64,000 nt of DNA from Sarcophilus harrisii (taxonomy: Eukaryota; Chordata; Mammalia; Dasyuromorphia; Dasyuridae), in NCBI RefSeq assembly GCF_902635505.1, contig NC_045430.1:111845425-111909424 (forward strand), read 5' to 3'. Position numbers and translations under genes: made by a program. The notes under the pieces were generated by a model. It searched no databases. It was not told the origin of the DNA and saw only the letters and a list, made by a program, of their open reading frames with translations. This document shows, in pieces, positions 33,265 through 45,251 of this stretch (position 1 is the stretch's first letter; every line of letters starts with the position of its first letter).

Positions 33265-34960
33265 TTCCCACTTTCTTTTGTTTTAGTTCAAATAGGTATA
33301 CATAAATCCATCAGCATGGGAGGTATTACATAAGCAAGTTGTAATATAATACAGGCTAATAATGATGCAACAAACAATATAAATCAACATGAGAGGACTC
33401 ACACAGGCAAGTAGTAACATAACAAACAATATGAATAAATAAAATACTACAAAAGATTTCCATGAGTCCTAGAATGAAGGTGTAGAAAATAACTATCAAT
33501 TCACAACCACACATACATCTCTTTCAGAGGCCAAAAGATAGTCCAAAATCAGTCCATCATTTTACATGTGAGAGAATCCAATGATTCCTGCTTATTTTTG
33601 AAGTCCTTCAAATAGTCAATTCAACTGACAACTTTTGATGTTCATGAGTCAATTGTCATACACATTGGGTTAACAGCCATGCTCTTTCAGTGACACATGT
33701 AATCAGAGATGGAACCACCAGATGTGTCTTGGATCTTCTCTTTTTCTATTTCTCTCTGAGGGATAAGGCAGATACGGCTCATTGGCACCCATCTGATTCC
33801 TTCTCCATCTGTAGAGATACAAGCAAACCCTCTTCCCCAAGCAGTTAACTATCTGGTCCTTTCCATTCATCACTTTCTGGATCTCTTCACATCACTGGCA
33901 ATTATCTAAAGATAGTGGAGCTGTTCACAATGGACACTGCCCTTCCAGCAGGTTATGAAACCTGTCTGCCAGAGCCAGTGCATCTCCATCAAAAGTAAAA
34001 AAAAAAAAAATTAATAATATAAAGAGCTAAATTTAAAAGTTCTCTAGAGTTACTTATGGCTCCCCCTTTCTTTTGTTTTTGGAGGAGCATCTTGATGTCT
34101 GTTTCTCCTCTCTATTATTTCCTATCCTTGAAGATTGAAAGGTATGCCAGTGGTATGTAAAATCTGACACTATGCACAAAAGTGTGCTAAATGTTTAGAA
34201 GTATATGCAAGTTCATTATCTGTTTTTATTGCTTGTAGCACACCCATAATTGCAAAAGCTTGTATAAGGAATTCAGTGACTACTCGGGCTGTCTCTTTTG
34301 CTGCTGGTTTTGCAAAAGTCAATCCTGAAAAGGTGTCTACCACAGCATGGATAAAAGACAGACATCCAAAAGATTTATTATGGGTCACATCCATTTGCCA
34401 AATTTCATTGGGTCTCAAACCATGAGGTTCTTCCCTGGATGGAGCATAGGAGTGTGGAAAAGAAGGCAAGCTGTACAGGCTTTTACTATGCTCCTAGCTT
34501 CCTCTTTTGTTATCCCAAATTGTAAATTTAAAACTTGAGCAGCCTGATAATACTTAGAATGAGATTCTTGGGCTGCCTGAAATAAAGGAGTATTGGCCAA
34601 CATGGTTAGAAAGCTATCTGCCTTTGAATTATCATCAAAATTAGGACCTGGAAGTGCACTATGAGAGTGGACATGCAAGATATAAATCTTACCTGGATGC
34701 CTTTTCACTTGCTCTTGACGTTCCTTAAAGAGCTGATATATATTGGAAGTTACAAATTTTATTTGAGTTGTGGCAATTCTTTATATCATACCTACTGAAT
34801 AGGCCAAATCAGCTATTATATTTATATCTCCTGGATAATAAGTAAGAGCTAAAATGATTGCATACAATTCATTTTGCTGAGTGGATTGAAAAGGAATTCT
34901 AACAACCACTTCATAATTAAGTCACGAGAGTATATAGCACAAATGTTATTTTTAGATGCA
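33265..34960 (-). mobile_element. Betaretrovirus-like (ERVK-type) internal remnant: pol part
   Basis: The minus strand shows, in order from the right, RNase H-like sequence (about 34720-34950) and integrase sequence (about 34170-34700) of the betaretroviral type, including an integrase-core phrase IWQMDVTH. It shares orientation with the adjoining LTR. No gag, env or second LTR is seen within the window, and only about 0.9 kb separates integrase and LTR. It is clearly broken, with several breaks, and is old. It is non-functional. Confidence 0.8.
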
Positions 34961-35419
34961 TATATATAACACAAATATTTAATGCTATAAATCCACATAT
35001 ATCTATAATATTACACACACAATGTGGCCATATAGAACAAAATAACACTGATCATTTCTGGAAAATATATCCCTTACTCTGTATCTGTAGCAGCCATATT
35101 TCTGCCAAGATTGAATAAAGAAGTGCTCTGCCATTAGTCCTGTAAATTCAAGATTTTTCAAAATGTTAATCAGAGTTCTGAAGTCTTTTCAATATTGCCT
35201 TGCTTTATTATGATGATCCTCATGTAATTTTTGTCTTGGTTTTGCTTTGATTGTATTGATTCAAACATGTCATCCAAGTTTTTGCAAATCTTATAAAAAC
35301 ATATATCTTTTTTGTAGTACAATAAGAATATATTACATTTGTAATTTATTCATACCATAGTTTGTTAAATCTTACACCAACCAATGGCTTTTTTTTTTAA
35401 AGCGAGAGAAACTCGATTT
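34961..35419. other. No gene or recognised repeat
   Basis: AT-rich sequence next to the retroviral remnant. Nothing recognised. Confidence 0.4.
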
Positions 35420-35612
35420 GTTGTTGTTTAGTCTTTTCTGATTCTTTCTGATCTCATTTGGTGTTTTCCTGGCAAAGATATTACAATGGTGTGCCATTTC
35501 CTTCTTCAACTTATTGTACAGATGAGAAAACTAAAGCAAACAAGGTTAAGTGACTTGTTCAGGGTTGTACAGATAGTAAGTGCCTGAGGCTAGATTTAAA
35601 CTAAAAGACAAT
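35420..35612 (-). mobile_element. Mar1-like CORE-SINE
   Basis: Plus-strand reading: ttgttgttgtttagtctttt, ctgatctcatttggtgtttt, cctggcaaagatattacaat, ggtgtgccatttccttcttc, acagatgagaaaactaaagc and gacttgttcagggttgtaca. The tRNA-like head is missing beyond about 35612. Confidence 0.8.
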
Positions 35613-35632
35613 TTTCCAAGATTATAAGTTTC

Positions 35633-35753
35633 AAACTGGACTTGTAATTTTTATTGATATAGAAAGCTTCCAGATAAGGAGATTCAATTTGAATTCAATT
35701 TGAAGTCTTCCTATCTGGGAGTTCTCTATACCAAAAAATTACAGGTCCAGTGT
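35633..35753. repeat. Decayed palindromic element
   Basis: The left arm (35635-35685) reads actggacttgtaatttttat, then tgatatagaaagcttccaga. The right arm (35703-35751) is its approximate reverse complement, ending attacaggtccagt. The centre holds attcaatttga twice. This looks like an old inverted-repeat (MITE-like) element; family not identified. Confidence 0.65.
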
Positions 35754-35799
35754 ACAAAAAACAAAACAAGACAAAACAACAACAACAACAAAAAAAAAA

Positions 35800-36085
35800 C
35801 TTAACATGTTTCCTTCATTCTTTTCCCTTCATGTTGTATATGCCCCTACCAATAATTTTGATTAAGGAATAGATAGATTTTTGAGCATACTCTCAGAATT
35901 CTTCGAATGGTTCTTTCATGAGCTTGAATTACCAAAGTTTCTCTAATATATATTTATCTTTCTAAATCAGATAGGTGCAAGGGAAAAATCTGTTATTTTA
36001 GTTTCTACTTCTTATTAACTGTGATATGGAGTATTACTTTATGTATTTGTTGATAATATGCATTTATTATTTTGAAAATTATCAA
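35800..36085. other. No gene or recognised repeat
   Basis: AT-rich spacer between the palindrome and a SINE. Confidence 0.4.
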
Positions 36086-36089
36086 TCTG

Positions 36090-36235
36090 AGTGAGTAGCT
36101 AGATGGTGCAGTGGATAGAGCACCAAATCTGGAGTCAGTAGGACCTGAGTTCAAATCTGGATTCAAATAATTAATATTTACTAATTGTGTGACCCTGGGC
36201 AAGTCACTTAAACTCATATCCTTGAGTGGGGGAGG
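36090..36235 (+). mobile_element. Marsupial tRNA-derived SINE
   Basis: It reads gagtagctagatggtgcagt, ggatagagcaccaaatctgg, agtcagtaggacctgagttc, aaatctggattcaaa, gtgtgaccctgggcaagtca and cttaaactcatatccttgag. An A-rich tail region follows. Subfamily between the Mar1 and WSINE1 types. Confidence 0.8.
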
Positions 36236-36559
36236 AATAACATTATTTGTTCTGGATATAAAAAGGTCACACAATTAAAAAAGAAAGAATAAAAAAGTAT
36301 GAGATTAAAGACCTTTTATAGCTATAGCTAGAGAGGGGAGAAATTCTTAACTAAGCAAATGCTAAGGGAAATCATAAAAATCAATCAGTAAATTAAAAAT
36401 AGAGGGTTTGGGGCTTTTTTTGTGCCAATAGACACCAATTAGAAAAAATATCTTTGCAGCAAACATGTCTAATTAAGGAATAATGTTCAAATTGTATAAT
36501 GTATGAACATGCATATACATTAATGGTATCTTTGCATCAAAGATCATATAGAAAGTTAT

Positions 36560-38215
36560 GAATTTTGGGATAGAATCCAAAATTGCTTTTTTAATGCCTA
36601 GACCATTTCACAACACTACCAGTAATAGTCCATTGATTAGCCTGTCCTTCCAGAGCCTCCGATAATGGACAATTACCTTTTCCCTCTTCTCTACAAATTT
36701 GATTGGTGCAAAGCAGAAATAGAGTTCTTTTGATATGTATTTCTCTGGTTACTAATGATTTTTGAATATTTTATATGATTGTTGAAAGTTTACATTTATT
36801 CTTTTGAGAAGTATTTGTTCATATTCTTTGACTATTTGTTGGTAAATGACTTTTATTCTGAGATCTTTATAGTCCCTCTGTATAAGATCTCAAAATTTTG
36901 TGGGGGACACTGGCTATAAAGATTTCTTCATAGTCAATGATTTCCACTCTAAATTTAATTGTAAAGATTTCCCAATTCTTTTGTGGGAAAATAAAACAAA
37001 TAAACCTAATAATACAGAGATTTCATCTTAAAGTTCAACAAACACATCACACCTACATTGCCTCCTCTTTTTCTATTTAAAAATTTTGATGAAATCTTTT
37101 TTTTTCTTTTCTCCCACCTCCTCCATCCATTGAAAAAATTCCTTCAATGGCTATATATATATATAATTTTTCACTCTAAAACTATCACCTAAATTTAATG
37201 ACTAGCATGTTTCATTTTTGGTCCTCTGGAATAATTAAGAGCCATAGTATTAATCATAGTTCTTACAGCTTTCGAAATTGTTTGCTTTTATACTGTTGCT
37301 ATTGTGTAAATCATTCTCCTGGTTCTGCTCATTTTTTCATCAGTTTATAAAAGTCTCTTAATTTTTTTATTTTTTTAATATTTATTTATATTTTTTGATG
37401 GTTCAGTTTGTCTAAATTATCATCTGTTATTCTTTCTACTTTTTGCTAGATTAAGAACATTTCCTCATCTGCAGTTGTGAAAGGTATCTCTTTTTATTCA
37501 TTGTGAGTTTGTTTATAATGTGACTTTTTAATTTACCTTATGCACCATTGAAGATTTCTAGATATGAGATGTTGGTTTAAGCCTGATTTCTCTGTCACTG
37601 CTTTCTGATTTTTCCAAATTAAAACAAAATGCTATTAATTATTAAATAAATTGAATTTTTACTTTTTAGCCAGAATGATTTTTTTAAACATTACTACTTC
37701 ATAGAGTAACTTCAGAGTTAGTAATTCTACGTTTCCTTCATTCCAAGTATTTTTTCCCCATTATCCTATTGAGAGTCTTGATTTTTGAATCATTCAGATG
37801 AGTTTTGTTTCTTTATCTAGTTCTATGAAGTAGTCTTTTGTTACTTTCCTTGGTGTTGCATTATATATGTTAATTGATTGATGTTGATTATATTTGGCTG
37901 ACCCCAAAATGAATATTTAATATCTATCCAATATTTAATTCTTCATTTATTTCTATAGTGTCTTAACATTTTATTCCAATTATTCCTCTGTGAATCTTGT
38001 TAACTGTAACCCAATATATTTTACATATTTTGTAGTTATTTTGAACAGAATTTCTTTTTTCTAACTCTACTGAGTATTAGAAGCAATATACAGAATAGCT
38101 GATGATTTTGTGGATTTATTTTATATCCTGTTTTAATGAACTCATTAGTTGTTTCAGCTGATTTTTATTTAAATCTCTAGAATTCTTCAAGTAAACTGTC
38201 ATATCATCTGCAATA
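36560..38215 (-). mobile_element. Old L1, ORF2 region
   Basis: The reverse-strand order runs from the ORF2 end to the reverse transcriptase. Landmarks: ggttactaatgatttttg, gttcatattctttgactatt, tttatagtccctctgtat, gatatgagatgttggtttaa, gttctatgaagtagtctttt, agctgatgattttgtggatt, tattttatatcctgttttaa and actgtcatatcatctgcaat. A piece at 37230-37360 (tctcctggttctgctcattt) is out of place and suggests an internal second fragment. No frame survives. Confidence 0.7.
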
Positions 38216-38219
38216 GGTA

Positions 38220-38399
38220 TGCAGCATGAAGTAATCATTCTCTCCACCATTAAGGAGAGCCTTATGTAAATACTCCAGCATTGAAGTCAGTGTTACTTGT
38301 ATAAAATTAACATCAGGTGATTTCTTGAGGGAAGCACAAAATAGTTTCTAGGATCAGAAGCTGTTTTCTATTACTTTTCAAGAAACTTCTCTCCTCAAA
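38220..38399. other. No recognised feature
   Basis: Short non-coding spacer between old LINE pieces. Confidence 0.4.
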
Positions 38400-38770
38400 T
38401 GAGTTCAGTACTTGGTCAGTCTTTCTTTCCTCAATTCTACCTGAATAACAGAAGACTTCAACATACATATTGTTATTCAAATGCTCTAACTTCCTAGTTG
38501 CTCAATTTACTCATTTTACATGATCTCCTTCACTATCACATCTCAGCCATTTACAAAGATGGTCATACTCTTGATCTTACCATCACCCATAGAGGCACCA
38601 TTTCCATGTTCTTATCACAATCTATTGCCATTCCACCTTGCCTCCAGTCTTTCAATCACTAAATTCTGTTCTCCATCTACATCATGATTTCCAATCTCTC
38701 AAACCTTTAATTGTTTTTTAAGCCATCACCCTTTACTATCTTATACTCTTTTCTGTTTCCCATTTTCACT
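38400..38770 (+). mobile_element. L2 endonuclease-region fragment
   Basis: Translated fragments such as GHTLDLTITH-like (from gatggtcatactcttgatct and taccatcaccc) follow a stretch resembling the L2 endonuclease segment 'SATHSHGHTLDLVITR'. Plus strand, decayed. It could alternatively come from another CR1/L2-clade LINE. Confidence 0.5.
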
Positions 38771-38994
38771 TTCAAGTAACATAAGTGTGTCTTCTTCTGA
38801 GTGGCCAGAAAGTAAAACCAAAAACAAAATCTATGACATCAGTTTAATATAATGATCGTTTGGACTTCCCTACCTGAAACCCACTTCACCATAAAGAAAA
38901 TATGTTATTTGGCTCACAATCTCAACTGATAGATGATTTAATCAGGAAGTGGACTACGTATCATCTCAGCTCTTCCCTATTATTACATCATTGG

Positions 38995-39800
38995 GATATG
39001 AAATCAGTTAGCAAATGATGATAATAGTTTTCAGATGATGAGATTAATCTGCAGTTTTATAGAAGATAAATTGGAGAAGAGAGAGATGAGTCAGGAAAAC
39101 CAATTAAAAGTGGTTTACAACAGCCAAGGTGAGAGGTGATATGGAGTTATTTCTACATTCTCTCTAGGACTGATAGAAGTTATTTGAGTGAAGAGAAGGT
39201 GAGATGACATGGCAATAGAAATGACAAAATTTGACACCTGATTAGATATGGGAAATGAGGAAGCTAAAGAAATAGGGAAATTATTTGAGATTGTGGACCA
39301 GGTTGATTGAAAGTTTATTGGTACCCTTAAAAGAAATAGAAAAAAATTATAAAGAGGGGTGGTTTTGTGCAGGTAAAGATAATAAAGTCTGTTTTATACA
39401 TGTTGAATTTGAGATGGGATTAGCACATCCAGTTCAAAGTATTCAATAAATAATTGGTGATGTGAGATTAGAGTTGAGGAAAGATTAGAGCTAGGTATGC
39501 CATGCTGGAAGTTATATACTTATAGATGATAATTGGACTCACAGGCTCTGATGAGATCACCATGAGAAAAAGCTATGGATTAAAAAAAAGATCCAACAAA
39601 GAGTATTGGAGTTCACCACAGTTGGGGGGCTACTATAGATGGATAATACATCAAAAGAGATTGAAATGAAGATCCCTTCAGTGATGAGGTAAGAATTCAA
39701 ATGGCAAGAGGTCAGAGAAGTGTGAGAAGAGAGTAGTAAGTGAGTGCAGACTTTTTTTCCAGAAATTTTGGTGATAAAGAAAGGACAGAGAAAGGATAAT
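38995..39800 (-). mobile_element. L2 LINE, reverse-transcriptase region
   Basis: Plus-strand landmarks: gatgagattaatctgcagtt, ggcaatagaaatgacaaaat, cctgattagatatgggaaat, gtctgttttatacatgttga, atttgagatgggattagcac, agatgataattggactcaca, ggctctgatgagatcaccat. These are the complement of L2 coding for ISSHGFNYHLYADD and LLTKLNMSKTELLIF-like segments. Heavily decayed. Confidence 0.7.
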
Positions 39801-40729
39801 ATCTTGAGAATATAGAAGGGTCTGTGCACTGAAATCATGTAGCTTCAATTTATTCCATTGTTATGTTTACCAGGCAGTCTTATAAAGTAGATTTTCCTCA
39901 TGAGAAGAGAAGCCACATGTGTCTAATTCAAATTTTTAGATTGTGTAATTATTATATTTGATACTCAAATTCTCCAATATGGCTGTGGTCTCTTGATGTA
40001 ACCATTCCTTCCAAAACTGTATCTCTAAATATATCATTGCCTGTTTCTCTTTTTAAAAATGATGCTCATCTTTTCCTGTAGGCTTACCAGAGGAGATTTC
40101 CTTAATGATCTCTTGACTTAAATATAATAGTAGAATACACTGGCCATTCTTTGGTTATCCCTCACTCTTGCTATAGAACCAGCCATATTATTTTTCTGTC
40201 AGATAATTTATTTGTTGATATTCTGACTCTGACAAGATAATTATACTCCTAATTGCAATTGTCAGCTCATGTCCCCAAAGCACTTATCACCAAATGGGTG
40301 ATTTCTAATTTCATTTTCAGAGACTATAATATTTCAAAGTTTGCTATGATACAACATCACCAAAGGAGTATTGTTAGAAAAAATGATTTTTTTTCAGGGA
40401 GAAATTTGGGTTCATTAAAGTAATTTTGTAATCTTTCAAAGACAATTGTTGTCAATTCTCCTTTTCTTTGCTCATTTATATGCTTAGTTTATTTTTTTAT
40501 CATCAAACTCTTAGAAATGAGGTTTGTATGTGTGTGTGGGGGAAGGGGACCACATATTGACTTCAAAATCACACATTACCATTAGCAAAGTTTTATTAAA
40601 TATTTTGCAATTACATTTCAAACTTCTTTAGGCAGCATCTGAAAGTGTTGAGCATCCCATGCATTTTTTGAGGCACATTTGACACTTCTGATTTAAACAA
40701 TAAACTTTCTTCATTCATTTGGTGGTATA
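39801..40729. other. No gene; unclassified
   Basis: AT-rich sequence with no firm family. The part at about 40000-40390 could be old LINE sequence, but no landmark is secure. Confidence 0.35.
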
Positions 40730-40989
40730 GATAGTTAGATCTTAATCTTTTGAGTAATTACAGATTTCTTTTAGGGAATAACAACCACATTGTTCTTTGG
40801 AATTCTCTTGGATCATTTCTTCATCAGAAAAGTCTTTAACAATTATTCATCCTTACAATTGTTTGTTTCTGTGTACATGATTCTCCTAGTTCAGATCACT
40901 TTACTTTGTATCAATTCATGTAAATCTTCTAGGGTATTTCTGAAATCGTCCTGGTCATGCTTTCTTATAGCACAATTTTCCATCACAAC
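40730..40989 (-). mobile_element. Old L1 3' region, left of a SINE
   Basis: Plus-strand reading includes gattctcctagttcagatca, tcaattcatgtaaatcttct and atgctttcttatagcacaat, the reversed L1 region coding the ORF2 end and 3' flank. The L1 resumes at 41166, past a SINE. Confidence 0.75.
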
Positions 40990-41003
40990 CTATACAATAC
41001 CTT

Positions 41004-41151
41004 TTTTTTTTCCCCCTGAGGCAATTGGGATTAAGTGACTTGCCCAGGGTCATACAGCCAGGAAGTATTAAATATCTAAGGGCACATTTGAACTCGGATC
41101 TTCTTGACTTCAGGGCTGGTGCTCTATCCACTACACCAACTAGCTGTCCCT
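41004..41151 (-). mobile_element. WSINE1-like SINE nested in an old L1
   Basis: A T-run and ccccctgaggcaattgggat, taagtgacttgcccagggtc, atacagccaggaagtattaa, gaactcggatcttcttgact and gggctggtgctctatccact follow in order. Target duplication of about 14 bases with one mismatch (40990-41003 and 41152-41165) is made of L1 sequence. Confidence 0.88.
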
Positions 41152-41165
41152 CTATACCATACCTT

Positions 41166-41395
41166 CTTTAGCCATTCCCCAAATGATAGGCATCCCTTCA
41201 ATTTCCAATTCTTTGTCACCACAGAAAGAGTTATTATGAATATTTATCTTTGTACAAATAGGTGTTTTTCTTTTTTATGATCTCTTTGTGATACAAATCT
41301 AGTAGTGGTATTGCTTAGTCAAAGTTCATGTGCAGTTTTATAGCACTTTGGGCATAATTTCCTAATGTTCTTTAGGTAACCTCTCTTGGTAGTTA
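41166..41395 (-). mobile_element. Old L1 3' region, right of the SINE
   Basis: Continuing order: tagccattccccaaatgata, ggcatcccttcaatttccaa, ttctttgtcaccacagaaag, tttatgatctctttgtgata, tggtattgcttagtcaaagt and gcactttgggcataatttcc. Old L1 ORF2 C-terminus on the minus strand. Confidence 0.8.
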
Positions 41396-42229
41396 GGAAC
41401 TGAGATTCTTTCATGTCTTTGGGAAATATTTCTTTTTTAAGATATCTTGCAAAATGATCCTTCAGTACCCTCAAAATCATCACTTCTGGCATGGTTCTCC
41501 TTTCTTTATATTTGGTATATTTCCATTTTTGTTTTCTTTAATGTCATTTTTTTAGGAATGTATCTTGGAATGCAACATTAGAATCCAAATGTACTGACTC
41601 CTCTTTCCTTGAGGAGAAAAGAAATTCTTTGTGGAACTCTTCCATCTCTTATCCATTGTCCTCTTTATAATTTCTTTCCAAATGACTTTCTTATGTCTTT
41701 GTTTTGGTCCCTTACCAAGTTTTTAAAATTGTTTTTTTTTTTTTTTCATTCTACTGCTTCTTAGTGTTTTATTAGGTGAAATTGTTCATTATCCTCTACC
41801 ATTATTTTCTTTAACATTTTACAAGCAAGCATATATCCTAAGCCAATGATGCCCTTTTGCTCTTTCTTTCTCATTGGAAAGTGGGTCAAGCATTTATTAA
41901 CTAAATTGGGCTTTAGACTTTCTTAGTTTACTCATTATGTTGCTTGATTTACATTGATTATGACAGTTATGTAAAGGGGTTTAATCAATGTTGATGTTTT
42001 TCCTTCTATCCATTTCCAGTTTTTCAGCTACAAAAATTCATTTAAAGAAGTCATGTTGGAGTTTTAATCGTATGTCTTATGTCTTTTCTCATTTTTATTC
42101 TTCCTTATGGCTCTGAATTAATTTTGATCTTTGTTCTAATAATGAATAGATAGATAAATCAGGAATTACTCTCACATCAGTAATGACTCACTTTTTATAA
42201 GTTAAAAGAATCAATTTAATGTGTTTGTA
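41396..42229. other. No firm feature; possible old LINE
   Basis: T-rich plus strand with a T run at 41730-41746. It may belong with the possible RTE piece that follows, but no motif is secure. Confidence 0.35.
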
Positions 42230-42800
42230 TGTATGTCTGTGATGGATAGCACTTTCCAATACTTTCTTTTAGGAAAGTACTCATGATGTAAGGATATGGG
42301 AATTGTTTCATCTACAAGTCTTTGGCCTCTTATTTCTTACTCTTGATGCATATAATGCCACATATTTTTCATTATTTTCACCTAAACCTGTCTTCATATT
42401 GAAGTCACTGAAAATTAAGGTACTTGGTTATTTAATTTGGAGGTCCTTTCACAGTCTTAGAATATCTCTGTGTCTTAATCCTCTTCAACAAATATTAGCA
42501 CATAAGCTACAATTGTTTTCTTAATGATCTCTAATCAAACACTATCATGATTGCTACAATAAAATGGCTTTATTTCCCATGAAAAGTTTCTAGTAGTCTT
42601 TGGATGCACAATTAATCCAACTTGGCAAACTCTTTCATTTGTCCTTCCCAGGAGTATTTGTGAGCCATCTTTGAATTTACACACGACTGCATTTTGTCTT
42701 CTGCTTTCATTTATACTGAGGATTTCAAGATTTGTGATTTACTTCCTCCAGTAGAACAAGCAACTCTCATTTAGAGGACCATAAGCACAGTTACTGTTTA
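42230..42800 (-). mobile_element. Possible RTE-clade LINE endonuclease region
   Basis: The minus strand near 42300-42530 gives short peptides resembling the RTE endonuclease neighbourhood (for example a DFNMKTGLGENNE-like piece, compare GDFNAKVG). The plus strand phrase ttggaggtcctttcacagtc recurs in my memory of such elements. Weak: a few residues only. Confidence 0.3.
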
Positions 42801-42934
42801 TAGATATCCTAAAACTTGCGTGATTTTAGCACTTTTTCTACCATTGTGTCTTCATCACTGCCAGAGCAGAAGGTGGTTGCAAAGAATTAAGGACCATTTT
42901 ATATTTTTATTTATTTTATGAGTTACTATCACAT

Positions 42935-43160
42935 AGTAATAACAATGACTATCATTTATATAGTGCTTATAGATTTGAAAGTATTTTTATATTTATATGT
43001 AAAATCTCAATATATCTCTCAACAACCTTATGAAATAGGTGCTATTATTACTCCCATTGTCCAGCTGAGGAAACTGAGTCTAAGGTTAAATGGCTTACAT
43101 AGGGTCAAACACAGTATGAATCTTGTGCTCTATCAATTATAACATCTAGCTTTCTCACCA
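42935..43160 (-). repeat. MIR-type CORE-SINE
   Basis: Reversed MIR order: aatgactatcatttatatag, tgcttatagatttgaaagta, aacaaccttatgaaataggt, gctattattactcccattgt, ccagctgaggaaactgagtc, ggcttacatagggtcaaaca and tgctctatcaattataacat. Confidence 0.8.
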
Positions 43161-43438
43161 AGTAGTCAATCTATTATTTGCAAATTTCTCTATAGATAGG
43201 CTGGTCCTATTAAATAGATAGTATATTGCTAAGACCAGACATGAAGCCTTTCTGATATAGTAGTGTTTGTCTTCCTTTGGCTATAATATTTGAGAATCCT
43301 GATCCACTTCCCTACAATGCTGAGACAATAATTTCTTATTTCTGATTATGAAATTATATTAGATTATGTAACTATCAAAACTACAAATAGTTTTGTGTGG
43401 ACCTGTCTTCAATTCCAAATTTTCTTGTGATCTAGAGT

Positions 43439-43459
43439 AAAAAAAAAAAAAAAAAAAAA
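43439..43459. repeat. Poly-A run
   Basis: About 20 A bases, with no clear retroposon attached on its left. Confidence 0.85.
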
Positions 43460-43462
43460 GTA

Positions 43463-43720
43463 AACCTTTTTTCAGAATCTCAGCATTGAAAAGGATCTTA
43501 CTGGATCATCTAATCAAATTCATATTTGAATAAGAGACTAAAAATATGGTTCTCCAACCTGCCCTTTAAAGATTTTTAGTGATCTCTGTGGAAGTAACTG
43601 TAGCAGGTGCAGGCAGTTCTTTGAAACAGCTTACTCCTTTTAAAAATATTTTTAATTCTAACAAAAAATGTCTTTACATTAACACTAAATCTACCTTGCC
43701 GCAATTTCTACTATTTCATC
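43463..43720 (-). mobile_element. CR1/L3 LINE 3'-end fragment
   Basis: Plus-strand reading: cagaatctcagcattgaaaa, ggatcttactggatcatcta, tttttagtgatctctgtgga, gcaggcagttctttgaaaca, aaaaatgtctttacattaac and actaaatctaccttgccgca. This matches the reversed CR1 pattern 'gaatctcagagttggaaggg...catctagtcc...taaatctgcctccctgcaac'. Confidence 0.65.
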
Positions 43721-43729
43721 ATATATAAA

Positions 43730-45250
43730 ATAAGATGTTTAGACTAATTTATCCATTAGGTCCCTTCCATCTCTAAATTATATAACCTAAGAGATGGAGG
43801 TAATAGAAACTGATATGCTTGAGGTTTGACCACTTCTGGAAAAGTGGATCATTGAGTTAGTTCCTAGCTCAGTAAGGATGAATTTTTGAATCCATGGTAA
43901 TCAGAATGAGTGCAGGAGTTGATGAAATACAGCTTATTAGGATTATACATAATTCCTATGAATAAAATGTTTCCTTTCAGATACTTACCCTTTCAGAGTA
44001 GTAACTATGTTATTTGACCCTTGCTCCATATAAACCTTGCTTCTCCCCATTCACAACACCAGGTGACATGTCTTGGTTATTAAGCAATATACATTTGACT
44101 ACAGAAAGACAGAGGTAAAGTACAAGGATTATTGTTAATAATAGCACTTTCCCCACTGACTGTTCCCTTCCCCCCCCCTTTTCTCCTGCCTGCCTTCCCT
44201 TTTTCATAGTTAGTGACTGTGCATAATTAATTCACTATATAGTCTTGCTGTTCCCATTTCCCCTTTGTCTCTCAGGAATCATAAAACCTTGAAGAAAAGG
44301 AATTAGCATGTGGAAAGACAGATTTTTAGAGTATCCAAGGTAAATGGGAATATAATTAGGACTGCACTGGCTTGTAATTAAAAGCAGGATTTATGTACTT
44401 CCCCATTATCTGTGGAGATAACATGAAGAAGAAATATGGCTAATTTGGGCACAGACATGACATTTTTAGCCCATAGCTGTGGAACTACCTACCTAGGTGT
44501 AGTAACCCTAATAAAGTTACCTGTCAGGTAAAATTCTGGCTACTTTATAAAGTTTTCTCAATTTCAGGGAATTGTTCTGAGTATAAATTGACTTTAATTT
44601 GGAAGACTGTTTCCTCTTGTGCTGTCATACCTAATTACCTATGCCTTACCATTTAAAGCAGGAAACTTTTATGCAGGTGTTAAGAACTGGGTAAAACAAA
44701 CTGATTCTACATTCAGATCAATATGGTTAAGAGACAGCTTTCCTGATACCATTCCCTTGATATAGTTGGTTTTAACTTTTATTATCTTTAATCCAGATCT
44801 TAAGAGTAAGGCAATAATATTTTTTTTTCAGATGATACAGAGTGGAATACAGGCTTTGGTTTAATAACCATATGATAGTTCAGTATTGTTCTTCTGATTG
44901 AGGCTTTGCCATTACTGTACATTACCATATTAACAGGTGTATAATTTGGAGCCATTCATTTTAATTTATTTATATGTTTCATTTTATCAGCCTCTTCTAA
45001 GGACACATTTGGCACTTTCTTTCATATGCTGGTTCATCCAGTGAGTTGCTTCTCAGTTGCGTAATGAATATTTGCGCTGGTAACTGCAGCAGGTGTTTAG
45101 GCTCTTGGCAGAGTTGTGTCTTGGAAGATAACCAACCCAGCTTGCAGCATATCCTGTGAAAGGAAATTTCAATTCTACCATAAGTTTCTACTGTTAATAT
45201 ATAATATGTGTCAGAGAATCTAGGAGATTCTATTGATTCTGATGAATGCA
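43730..45250. other. Repeat-poor non-coding block
   Basis: No gene and no clear transposon. The part at about 44370-44760 is relatively complex, with agcaggaaacttttatgcag and TAATTA motifs, and might be conserved non-coding DNA. Open frames are short. Confidence 0.4.
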
Positions 45251-45251
45251 C

